From positions 1-16,731 of the forward strand of contig JAHALQ010000028.1 of NCBI GenBank assembly GCA_018362935.1: a stretch of 16,731 nt of DNA, given 5' to 3'. The position numbers and the translations under genes are program-made. Shown here one piece after another: positions 1-5,486 of the stretch. How positions within the stretch are numbered: the first letter of the stretch is position 1; every line of letters begins with the position of its first letter. Below the pieces are notes generated by a model. It ran no database searches. It was not told where the DNA came from and saw only the letters and a list, made by a program, of their open reading frames with translations. This DNA is from Pseudomonadota bacterium. GTDB lineage: Bacteria > Pseudomonadota > Alphaproteobacteria > RF32 > CAG-239.

Positions 1-78
1 TACAACCGCGATGACGAACATACCGCCGCGCAAATATTTCGCGAAAATCTGCCCAAGGAGTATGAAGATGTTAAGTAA
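1..78 (+). CDS. C-terminal end of an unidentified gene (5' partial)
   Basis: Frame 1 is open from the first base to a TAA at 76-78 and gives a hydrophilic, charged 25-residue tail ending in KEYEDVK. An AAGGAG ribosome-binding site (55-60) for the next gene lies inside this frame, and the next gene's ATG (68) overlaps it by 11 nt. That arrangement is typical of translationally coupled neighbours. Too little is present to name the product, and no motif is visible. Confidence 0.55.
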   Translation, partial: YNRDDEHTAAQIFRENLPKEYEDVK

Positions 79-322
79 AGACGAAATCCGTTTTTTAATT
101 GGAAATGCGGCGGCCAACTGCGGGGAGCAGCTGCGCAACCTGCGCCGCGCCCGCGGGCTGAAGCTGACAAATGTCAGCCGGGCGACAAAACTGAGCATTG
201 AAGAAATCGACAAGATTGAGAACTGGTGCATGGACACGCTTAATCTCGAGAGCGTCGTTAAACTCGCCGCTTTTTACGACAAGCGCGTCTACATTGACTT
301 CGTGCCCAAAGACAGCGAATAA
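68..322 (+). CDS. Small XRE-type helix-turn-helix protein
   Basis: An 84-residue predicted DNA-binding protein. From about residue 18 it shows the Cro/XRE pattern: an LRxLRRARGL helix, the xxNVSRATKLS turn, IEEIDKIEN in the following helix, then a helix with LNLESVVKLAAFYDKRVYI as in the family's last helix and short strand. An in-frame ATG exists at 11, but AAGGAG at 55-60 sits 7 nt before the ATG at 68, which decides that start. The gene overlaps the end of the upstream gene and is followed by a clear hairpin terminator, so it closes a plus-strand operon. No effector domain is present. It could be a stand-alone repressor or the antitoxin half of a pair whose partner lies upstream, but the visible upstream tail does not allow a choice. 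A shortened relative lies at 5262-5450. Confidence 0.75.
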   Translation: MLSKDEIRFLIGNAAANCGEQLRNLRRARGLKLTNVSRATKLSIEEIDKIENWCMDTLNLESVVKLAAFYDKRVYIDFVPKDSE

Positions 323-330
323 AAAAGAAT

Positions 331-360
331 CCCCGCTCTTTCGAGCGGGGAGTTGCTTTT
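331..360 (+). terminator. Rho-independent terminator after the HTH gene
   Basis: Perfect 8-bp stem CCCCGCTC / GAGCGGGG (331-350) with a TTTC loop, followed by AGTTGCTTTT. The T-run is interrupted, so termination may be incomplete. It lies 8 nt after the stop codon at 322. Confidence 0.75.
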
Positions 361-455
361 GACACCAACCGGCATAAAGCCGAGAAAGTTCGGATAATGT
401 TTTAGATAGAGGCATTTTAAGAGCGAGAAAAATTTTAGTGTACAAAGAAGTACAT

Positions 456-556
456 ACGACCGAAAGAAAAAGCGCACGATTGCGCTTTTTCTGAGGAGAC
501 GCAATGAGACTTGATTTCGCAAGGACTGCGGCAGCAACCACAGCGAAATATAGTCG
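456..556. other. 101-bp insert in the loop of palindrome copy A
   Basis: This segment is absent from copies B and C at the same point of the core. It starts with ACGACC and ends with AGTCG, so CGAC/GTCG may pair at its ends. It holds the hairpin at 466-491 and a ribosome-binding-site-like GAGGAG followed by a 19-codon frame (504-563) that is probably not a gene. TTGATTTCG occurs at 511 and again at 560, a possible trace of duplication on insertion. No transposase is encoded. Confidence 0.6.
466..491. terminator. Hairpin inside the insert, possible bidirectional terminator
   Basis: Perfect 11-bp stem GAAAAAGCGCA / TGCGCTTTTTC with loop CGAT. The A/T ends of the stem give a T-run on either strand, as in bidirectional intrinsic terminators, and it lies between the convergent HTH gene (+) and fabG (-). 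Function is inferred from shape and position. Confidence 0.6.
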
Positions 557-613
557 GAATTGATTTCGAGCCTCGCAAAAATGCCTCTAGATGAGCCATT
601 AGACGAGCTTTCC

Positions 614-1351
614 TTAAATCATGGCCATGCCGCCGTTGATATTAATCGTCTGTCCGGTAATATACTGGGCTTCGTCGGATGCGAGGAACGCGACGACGTT
701 GGCAATATCCTGGGCTTCGCCGAGTTTGTTGGCCGGAATTTTTTCCATGAGTTTGGCTTTGACGTCATCAGGCAGAACGTCGGTCATCGGCGTACGGATA
801 AAACCGGGCGCAATGGAGTTGACGGTAATGCCGCGGGAACCGACTTCCTGAGCCAGGCATTTGTTCATGGCAATCATGCCGGCTTTGGAAGCGGAATAGT
901 TGGCCTGTCCGGCATTGCCGGTTACGCCGACGACCGAAGCGATACCGATGATACGGCCGAAACGGCGTTTCATCATGCCGCGAACGGCAGCTTTTGCCAG
1001 CTTGAAACCGGCAGAGAGGTTAACGTCCAAAACCAGCTGCCAGTCTTCGTCGCTCATACGGATAAAGAGATTGTCGCGGGTCAAACCGGCATTGTTGACC
1101 AGAATATCAATGCGGCCGAGTTTGGCTTCAACCTGTTCAACCAGATTTTTAACATCGTCGGCATTGGTCAGGTTGGCGGTGAAAACTTCGACATTGCCGC
1201 CGAGTTCTTCTTTAAGCTTAAGCATCGGTTCTTCGCGCATATCGGTCAGAGCCAGAATTGCGCCCTGAGCATGCAGGGTGCGGGCGATTTTGTCGCCGAT
1301 TCCGCCGGCAGCGCCGGTAATCAAAGCAACTTTTCCATCTAATCTAAACAT
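614..1351 (-). CDS. fabG: 3-oxoacyl-[acyl-carrier-protein] reductase FabG
   Basis: Cytoplasmic NADPH-dependent reductase of the fatty-acid elongation cycle, reducing 3-oxoacyl-ACP to 3-hydroxyacyl-ACP. The 245-residue protein is full length for the family. It has the Rossmann glycine motif TGAAGGIG (12-19), NNAG (86-89), Asn111, catalytic Ser139, and Tyr152-x3-Lys156 in the YSASK motif. The C-terminus NGGMAMI fits FabG. The start at 1351 follows an AAGGAA ribosome-binding site. It lies 22 nt downstream of fabD, so the two are very probably cotranscribed. The usual proteobacterial continuation acpP-fabF is absent: the stop codon is followed at once by palindromic element A and a convergent gene. 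The assignment to FabG rather than another short-chain reductase is supported by fabD next door. Confidence 0.95.
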   Translation of the reverse strand: MFRLDGKVALITGAAGGIGDKIARTLHAQGAILALTDMREEPMLKLKEELGGNVEVFTANLTNADDVKNLVEQVEAKLGRIDILVNNAGLTRDNLFIRMSDEDWQLVLDVNLSAGFKLAKAAVRGMMKRRFGRIIGIASVVGVTGNAGQANYSASKAGMIAMNKCLAQEVGSRGITVNSIAPGFIRTPMTDVLPDDVKAKLMEKIPANKLGEAQDIANVVAFLASDEAQYITGQTININGGMAMI

Positions 1352-1373
1352 TTTCTAATTCCTTGTTTTAAGG

Positions 1374-2324
1374 TTAATTTTTCAAACTCTTGGCGAGTTC
1401 CTCAATCTCGGCGGCAGAACCGGCCGAAACTGCGTTAATTTCACTATGGCTTCTTTTGATAATGCCCGAAAGCACCTTTCCGGCGCCCAGCTCATAAGCT
1501 TCGGTGACGCCCTGTTCGGCCATATAATCGACCGTTTCTCTCCAGCGAACCGAACCGGTCACCTGTTTAACCAGATTTTCGACCAGTGTTTTTTCGTCGC
1601 TGACAGCCTGCGCCGCCACATTGGAAATAAGCGGTATCTGCGTCTTGTTGGCTTTGACTCCGGCCAAAGCTTCGGCCATGACTTCGGCGGCTGGCTGCAT
1701 CAGCGGGCTGTGAAACGGCGCGCTGACCGGAAGCTTGATGCAACGTTTGGCACCAAACTCGGCGGCAATTTCCACCGCTTTCTCAATCGCCTCCGCATGC
1801 CCCGACAAAACGACCTGGCCGTTGGCATTATCATTGGCCGCCACGCAGACGTACTTACCCTGAGCGCAGGCCTCAGCCATTGCGACAACATCCTGATAAG
1901 AAACGCCGATTACGGCAGCCATTCCTCCGAGCCCGACGGGAACAGCCTTTTGCATGGCGTCGCCGCGGGTGCGGAGCAGTTTGGCAGTGTCAGTCAATGA
2001 GAACACGCCGGCCGCACAGGCAGCCGAATATTCACCCAGAGAGTGACCTGCGACAAAACTTGCATAATCTGACAATTTGACATCAAATTCTTTTTCGAGA
2101 ACTCTTACGACCGCCATGGAATGAGCCATTAAGGCGGGTTGAGCGTTAGACGTAAGAGTAAGATCCAATTCCGGCCCTTCGACCATGATCTTAAACAAAT
2201 CCTGATGAAGCGCCTCGTTTACTTCTTCAAAGACCTGCTTTGCCGACGCAAAATTGTCGGCAAGCTCTTTTCCCATGCCGACGAACTGAGAGCCCTGGCC
2301 GGGGAAAACGAATGCTTTAGTCAT
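1374..2324 (-). CDS. fabD: Malonyl-CoA:ACP transacylase FabD
   Basis: Transfers malonyl from CoA to acyl-carrier protein, the committed feed step for type II fatty-acid synthesis. The 316-residue protein has the N-terminal PGQGSQ motif, the nucleophile elbow GHSLGEY (Ser95), the substrate-carboxylate Arg120 (LLRTRGDAM) and catalytic His205 in APFHSPLM. The reading frame extends one codon further to a TTG at 2327, but the ATG at 2324 is preferred, with AAGGA 10 nt upstream. It is first in a fabD-fabG operon, and a candidate promoter lies at 2362-2390. Length and motifs are normal for the family. Confidence 0.95.
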   Translation of the reverse strand: MTKAFVFPGQGSQFVGMGKELADNFASAKQVFEEVNEALHQDLFKIMVEGPELDLTLTSNAQPALMAHSMAVVRVLEKEFDVKLSDYASFVAGHSLGEYSAACAAGVFSLTDTAKLLRTRGDAMQKAVPVGLGGMAAVIGVSYQDVVAMAEACAQGKYVCVAANDNANGQVVLSGHAEAIEKAVEIAAEFGAKRCIKLPVSAPFHSPLMQPAAEVMAEALAGVKANKTQIPLISNVAAQAVSDEKTLVENLVKQVTGSVRWRETVDYMAEQGVTEAYELGAGKVLSGIIKRSHSEINAVSAGSAAEIEELAKSLKN

Positions 2325-2361
2325 CAATAAAATATCCTTGTTTTATTTAAACAACCCTTGA

Positions 2362-2390
2362 ATCTTTAGCAACTTACGCCCAAAAGTCAA
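2362..2390 (-). promoter_or_regulatory. Candidate sigma-70 promoter of fabD-fabG
   Basis: On the minus strand TTGACT (2385-2390) is followed after 17 nt by AAAGAT (2362-2367). The -35 is close to consensus and the -10 is poor, so the match is moderate. It sits about 40 nt before the fabD start, in the divergent space shared with ftsK. Confidence 0.4.
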
Positions 2391-2456
2391 GTTTTAAAAC
2401 TCTTTTATCGGCCGCAAAATGTCCGGTTTATTAAGAGAAAATTGAGAATTTGTCCC

Positions 2457-2462
2457 TATACT
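2457..2462 (+). promoter_or_regulatory. Candidate -10 box for ftsK
   Basis: TATACT lies 37 nt before the preferred ftsK start. No good -35 is found at 16-18 nt upstream; the nearest is TTAAGA at 2431, 20 nt away. It would give a leader of about 30 nt containing the AGAGG ribosome-binding site. Confidence 0.35.
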
Positions 2463-2499
2463 GGCGACAATGAAAAGTCTGTTCAAAGAGGCAAGAACT

Positions 2500-4761
2500 A
2501 TGGCAAAACGCAAAAAAGAAAAATCATTCGGCGCCAAACTCGGCCGCCGCCTTTCCGGGCTCGCTCTCGTTTTATGGATTTTGAGCCTGATTGTCAGCTG
2601 TATCTTTTTCCATTCTTCCGACGCGGGATATAATCTCGCAACATCATCGCCGGCCAAAAACATGCTCGGGCTTTACGGCTCCAAAAACGCCGACTGGATT
2701 TTAACATGGTTCGGCATCGCCCTGCCGGTTTTTCTGGCTGCGCCGCTGGTCTGGGGCTTTGGCTTTCTGCGCCTGCGCGAATTTGTGCGCCCGTGGTGGC
2801 GGCTGTTTGCCTTTGGGCTGGGCACCGTCTGTTTTGCCACAACATTAAGCCTGCTCAGTTCCTGCTGCGCGGCTTTCCGTCTCGGCGGCAATATCGGTCT
2901 TTTCTTCTCGCGCAATTTTCTGACACTGGTTCGCCGCATTTATGTTTTTGACTATGCCCAATATATTTTGGCCGCTGTTTTCCTTTTGATTGCCTTTGTA
3001 TCATTCAACCTGGCCTGCGGCCTGACGTTCGGTTCATGGATTCGCCTCGGCAAAGAAATCTGCCGCAAAATCGCCTTTGCCGCCGCAAAAACCGCCGCCG
3101 CCTTCATGTGGCTGGCCGGTTTGTTCAGCCGCGGCACAACGGAAGAACCACGCGTAAAAACGCCGAAGGCCAAACGCGAACCGAAAGTCCGCAAAGAACC
3201 GGCCGTTTCCGATAAACCGGCCGAAACCATTAAAATATCCAAGCCACGCAAGCCCGCCGACGACGGCTATCAATACCCCAGCATCAACCTGCTCTCTACG
3301 GCCAAAGACAAAAGCGCCAACACCGTCAGCCAGAAAGAGCTTGATAAGACGGCAACCGAGCTGGAAGCCGTTTTGCAGGAATTCGGCGTCAACGGCAAGA
3401 TTGTCAAAGTCCGCCCCGGCCCGGTCGTCACCCTTTATGAACTTGAACCCGCCCCGGGCACCAAAAGCGCCCGCGTTATCGGCCTGGCTGATGACATCGC
3501 CCGCTCAATGAGCGCCGTTTCGGTGCGTATTGCCGTCGTGCCCGGTTCAAACACCATCGGTATCGAGCTGCCCAATAAGACCCGCGAGATTGTTTATCTG
3601 CGCGACTTGCTGGAAAGTCAGGACTTTGCCGATTCCAAAGCCGCTCTGACCATCACGCTGGGCAAAGACATCGGCGGCAAAAACACCTATGCCGATTTGG
3701 CCAAAATGCCGCACCTGCTGGTCGCCGGTACCACCGGTTCGGGTAAGTCTGTCGGCGTCAACTCGATGATTATTTCCCTGCTTTATAAAATGCGGCCCGA
3801 AGAATGCAAGCTCATCATGATTGACCCCAAAATGCTTGAGTTTACGATGTATAACGGCATTCCGCACCTGCTGACCCCGGTCATTACCGACCCGGGCAAA
3901 GCCGTCGTCGGGCTTAAATGGGCGGTCCGCGAAATGGAAGACCGATACCGCGCCATGGCCAAGCTGAACGTCCGCAACATCACCGGTTACAACAAACGGC
4001 TGGAAGAACTGCGCATGAGCGGCGAAAAAGTTTCGCGCACCGTCCAAACCGGATTCGACATGGAAACCGGCAAACCGATTTATGAAGAGCAGGAACTTGA
4101 CCTCACCCCGCTGCCTTATATTGTAATTGTTGTTGATGAAATGGCCGACCTGATGCTGGTTGCCGGCAAAGAAGTTGAAGCCGCCATCCAACGCCTTGCC
4201 CAGATGGCGCGCGCCGCAGGCATTCACCTGATTATGTCCACGCAAAGGCCGTCGGTCGACGTCATCACCGGCACCATTAAGGCCAACTTCCCGACCCGTA
4301 TCAGTTTCCAGGTTACATCCAAAATTGACAGCCGCACCATTTTGGGCGAGCAGGGCGCCGAACAGCTTCTCGGCATGGGCGATATGCTCTATATGCCCGC
4401 CGGCCAGCGTCCCAACCGCGTCCACGCCCCGTTTGTCAAAGACAGCGAAGTCGAGCAGATTGTCGAATTTTTGAAACAGCAGCGCGAGCCTGAATATGTC
4501 GAAGAAGTCACCGCCGGCGAACTGAATCCGAGCGGTGCCGACAAACCGGTGTTTGACAACGGCGAGTTCGGCTCCGGCAGCGATGACGACTTATACCGCC
4601 AGGCCGTGGAAATTGTCCGCAATGACAAAAAGGCCTCGACCAGCTATGTCCAGCGCCGCCTGCGCATCGGCTATAACCGCGCCGCCATATTGATAGAGCG
4701 CATGGAAGAAGAGGGCATCATTTCTGCCCCCGACCATGCCGGACGCCGCGAAGTCTTATAA
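2500..4761 (+). CDS. ftsK: DNA translocase FtsK
   Basis: Septum-anchored, ATP-driven DNA pump that clears and aligns chromosome termini for dimer resolution during division. With the ATG at 2500 (AGAGG 8 nt upstream) the protein has 753 residues; an ATG at 2470 would add ten residues but lacks a ribosome-binding site. Four hydrophobic segments lie at about 19-37, 67-90, 102-122 and 154-176, followed by a short basic linker rich in Lys/Pro (about 190-250). The motor domain has Walker A GTTGSGKS (410-417) and Walker B IVIVVDEMAD with Asp546-Glu547. The last 60 residues form the winged-helix gamma domain (SYVQRRLRIGYNRAAILIERM), which in the family reads KOPS sequences. The linker is short, as in many alphaproteobacterial FtsK proteins, against the very long one of E. 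coli. It is transcribed alone and ends in a terminator. Confidence 0.96.
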   Translation: MAKRKKEKSFGAKLGRRLSGLALVLWILSLIVSCIFFHSSDAGYNLATSSPAKNMLGLYGSKNADWILTWFGIALPVFLAAPLVWGFGFLRLREFVRPWWRLFAFGLGTVCFATTLSLLSSCCAAFRLGGNIGLFFSRNFLTLVRRIYVFDYAQYILAAVFLLIAFVSFNLACGLTFGSWIRLGKEICRKIAFAAAKTAAAFMWLAGLFSRGTTEEPRVKTPKAKREPKVRKEPAVSDKPAETIKISKPRKPADDGYQYPSINLLSTAKDKSANTVSQKELDKTATELEAVLQEFGVNGKIVKVRPGPVVTLYELEPAPGTKSARVIGLADDIARSMSAVSVRIAVVPGSNTIGIELPNKTREIVYLRDLLESQDFADSKAALTITLGKDIGGKNTYADLAKMPHLLVAGTTGSGKSVGVNSMIISLLYKMRPEECKLIMIDPKMLEFTMYNGIPHLLTPVITDPGKAVVGLKWAVREMEDRYRAMAKLNVRNITGYNKRLEELRMSGEKVSRTVQTGFDMETGKPIYEEQELDLTPLPYIVIVVDEMADLMLVAGKEVEAAIQRLAQMARAAGIHLIMSTQRPSVDVITGTIKANFPTRISFQVTSKIDSRTILGEQGAEQLLGMGDMLYMPAGQRPNRVHAPFVKDSEVEQIVEFLKQQREPEYVEEVTAGELNPSGADKPVFDNGEFGSGSDDDLYRQAVEIVRNDKKASTSYVQRRLRIGYNRAAILIERMEEEGIISAPDHAGRREVL

Positions 4762-4762
4762 A

Positions 4763-4793
4763 AACACAGCCCCGTTTAACGGGGTGTGTTTTT
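4763..4793 (+). terminator. Rho-independent terminator of ftsK
   Basis: Stem AACACA-(G)-CCCCGT (63-75 of the 4700s) pairs with ACGGGG-TGTGTT around loop TTA, with one bulged G, and runs into TTTTTG. It begins one base after the ftsK stop codon. Confidence 0.85.
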
Positions 4794-4795
4794 GT

Positions 4796-5017
4796 GTGAT
4801 TTGTGATTCGTGACTCGTGATTTATTTTAGGAGCTTTATGTCATCCTCGTGCCCCTCCCTTTCCTTGTCATCCTCGTGCCCGAAGGCCACAAGCCTGAGG
4901 AATTGACACGAGGATCCAGAAAACATATTGCCTTATTATGGATCCTCGGGTCAGGCATTTCATGCCGCCCGAGGATGACAGAGAAGCCTCTAAGACGAAT
5001 CTCGAATTACAAATCAC
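4796..5017. repeat. Composite palindromic repeat (GAGGATCC type)
   Basis: Non-coding element between ftsK and the RNA gene. Its outer arms, 4796-4812 and 5001-5017, are inverted copies matching at 15 of 17 positions. Inside, TGTCATCCTCGTGCC occurs twice in direct orientation (4839-4853 and 4866-4880) and faces CGAGGATGACA at 4970-4980. A nested pair GAGGATCCA (4910-4918) / TGGATCCTC (4939-4947) lies in the middle, and each half can also fold alone, for example ATCCTCGGG...CCCGAGGAT with inner GGCAT/ATGCC. Repeats built from such CCTCG/GAGGATCC units are common intergenic elements in alphaproteobacteria; this is recalled, not searched. It is probably non-autonomous. The frame across it has no ribosome-binding site and looks spurious. 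Confidence 0.75.
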
Positions 5018-5037
5018 AAACGGTGATTCGTTAGCGC

Positions 5038-5066
5038 TTGAATAATTAGATTTTCTCTTTTATACT
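5038..5066 (+). promoter_or_regulatory. Strong sigma-70 promoter of the 6S-like RNA
   Basis: TTGAAT (5038-5043) and TATACT (5061-5066) are separated by exactly 17 nt, with an AT-rich spacer. Predicted transcription start is about 5073. This is the best-matched promoter in the window. Confidence 0.75.
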
Positions 5067-5072
5067 GCTTTT

Positions 5073-5236
5073 GCCTGCGGGTGTTCCGCAAGCGGAGTGT
5101 AGTAACTCCTTATAAACAAAAAAGCCTCCTCTTTGGGGAGCTGCCGATATAAGCATGCCTGCATGTCGAATAAGGCAGACTGCGTTTATACAGTTACTAA
5201 CTCCCCGCCTTAATTTTGTTAAGGCGGTTTCTTTTT
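5073..5236 (+). ncRNA. ssrS: Structured non-coding RNA, probable 6S RNA
   Basis: A roughly 164-nt transcript bounded by a consensus-like promoter and an intrinsic terminator, with no reading frame. The ends of the body pair in a long closing stem: 5094-5107 (GGAGTGTAGTAACT) with 5192-5204 (AGTTACTAACTCC), 13 bp with one bulge. It continues by TATAAAC (5111-5117) with GTTTATA (5184-5190). Inside are a CTCC/GGAG hairpin and an apical arm CTGCC (5141-5145) / GGCAG (5174-5178) capped by a GCATG hairpin. A rod with an open middle is the 6S shape. The 5' strand TGTTCCGCAAGCGG (5082-5095) differs by one extra C from TGTTCGCAAGCGG in E. coli 6S RNA as I remember it. Known 6S RNA binds sigma-70 RNA polymerase and damps transcription in stationary phase. 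The alternative is an attenuating leader of the HTH gene 26 nt downstream. Confidence 0.6.
5205..5236 (+). terminator. Rho-independent terminator of the 6S-like RNA
   Basis: Perfect 9-bp stem CCGCCTTAA / TTAAGGCGG with loop TTTTG, then TTTCTTTTT. It separates the RNA gene from the HTH gene that begins at 5262. Confidence 0.9.
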
Positions 5237-5261
5237 AACAAGAAAGATAGGAGTTTAAACC

Positions 5262-5450
5262 GTGCATATCACATCGAATTTAATTTTGCGGCAGCATCTG
5301 GCGCCGCTGCTGCAACAGGAGCGGCTCAACCGCGGCCTGATACCAAGCCAGGTAGCAATCTGTTGCGACTTGTCCGCCGACACAATAGAGCGGATTGAAA
5401 AAGGCTTGGGCGTTTCAATCAACTTGAATGAATTTTCATCGGCCGCGTAA
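5262..5450 (+). CDS. Short helix-turn-helix protein, probably C-terminally truncated
   Basis: A 62-residue frame starting with GTG, 8 nt after AGGAG (5249-5253). Residues 15-50 (LQQERLNRGLIPSQVAICCDLSADTIERIEKGLG) match the XRE helix-turn-helix layout of the gene at 68-322: basic helix, RGL, turn, LS, then IxxIE. The sequence then stops at NLNEFSSAA, where the longer protein continues with the last helix and strand (LNLESVVKLAAFYDKRVYI). The codons for the last residues and the stop lie inside a half copy of the palindromic repeat (5428-5465), so the natural 3' end seems to have been replaced. It has no promoter of its own that I can see and may depend on read-through from the RNA gene upstream. 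Either a functional mini-regulator or a decaying gene. Confidence 0.55.
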   Translation: MHITSNLILRQHLAPLLQQERLNRGLIPSQVAICCDLSADTIERIEKGLGVSINLNEFSSAA

Positions 5451-5465
5451 AATTGCTTTAGATGC
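5428..5465 (-). repeat. Half copy (D) of the palindromic element
   Basis: Aligns without gaps to one arm of copy C (10925-10962), 32 of 38 positions, including an uninterrupted 19-nt match GTAAAATTGCTTTAGATGC. The partner arm and core are absent. Like the full copies it follows the stop codon of a minus-strand gene (infB, stop at 5487), at 21 nt distance. It overlaps the 3' end of the short HTH gene. Confidence 0.7.
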
Positions 5466-5486
5466 GCGCTAGGCGGTTTTTCACCG

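Larger units (their letters stand above)
384..612 (-). repeat. Palindromic element copy A, carrying a 101-bp insert
   Basis: Long imperfect inverted repeat between the convergent HTH gene and fabG, ending 2 nt from the fabG stop codon. Outer arms are 384-392 (GAAAGTTCG) against 604-612 (CGAGCTTTC). The inner arm TAGAGGCATTTT (407-418) pairs perfectly with AAAATGCCTCTA (578-589). The core at 423-455 is identical over 33 nt to copy B (8608-8640). Compared with copies B and C, the repeat is interrupted after TACAT (455) and resumes at GAAT (557). No protein is encoded; the shadow frame reads CTSLYTKIFLALK on the minus strand, as in the other copies. Confidence 0.85.

Noticed and set aside
1..322. 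A toxin-antitoxin pair formed by the upstream partial gene and the HTH gene
   Set aside because: Overlap and small HTH protein fit, but the 25 visible residues of the upstream gene show no toxin motif, so the idea cannot be supported.
504..563. A 19-codon frame (MRLDFARTAAATTAKYSRN) after GAGGAG inside the insert of palindrome A
   Set aside because: It is very short, runs into the repeat arm for its stop, and has no promoter or homologue that I recognise. It is recorded only as part of the insert.
4849..5034. A 61-codon plus-strand frame across the GAGGATCC repeat
   Set aside because: It consists almost wholly of repeat sequence, with no ribosome-binding site at a fitting distance and no domain.
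5073..5236. tRNA, tmRNA, SRP RNA or RNase P RNA at the structured-RNA locus
   Set aside because: No cloverleaf or CCA end, no tag frame, no GGAAGCAGCC-like SRP loop and no RNase P core motif were found. The rod-like fold fits 6S RNA better.
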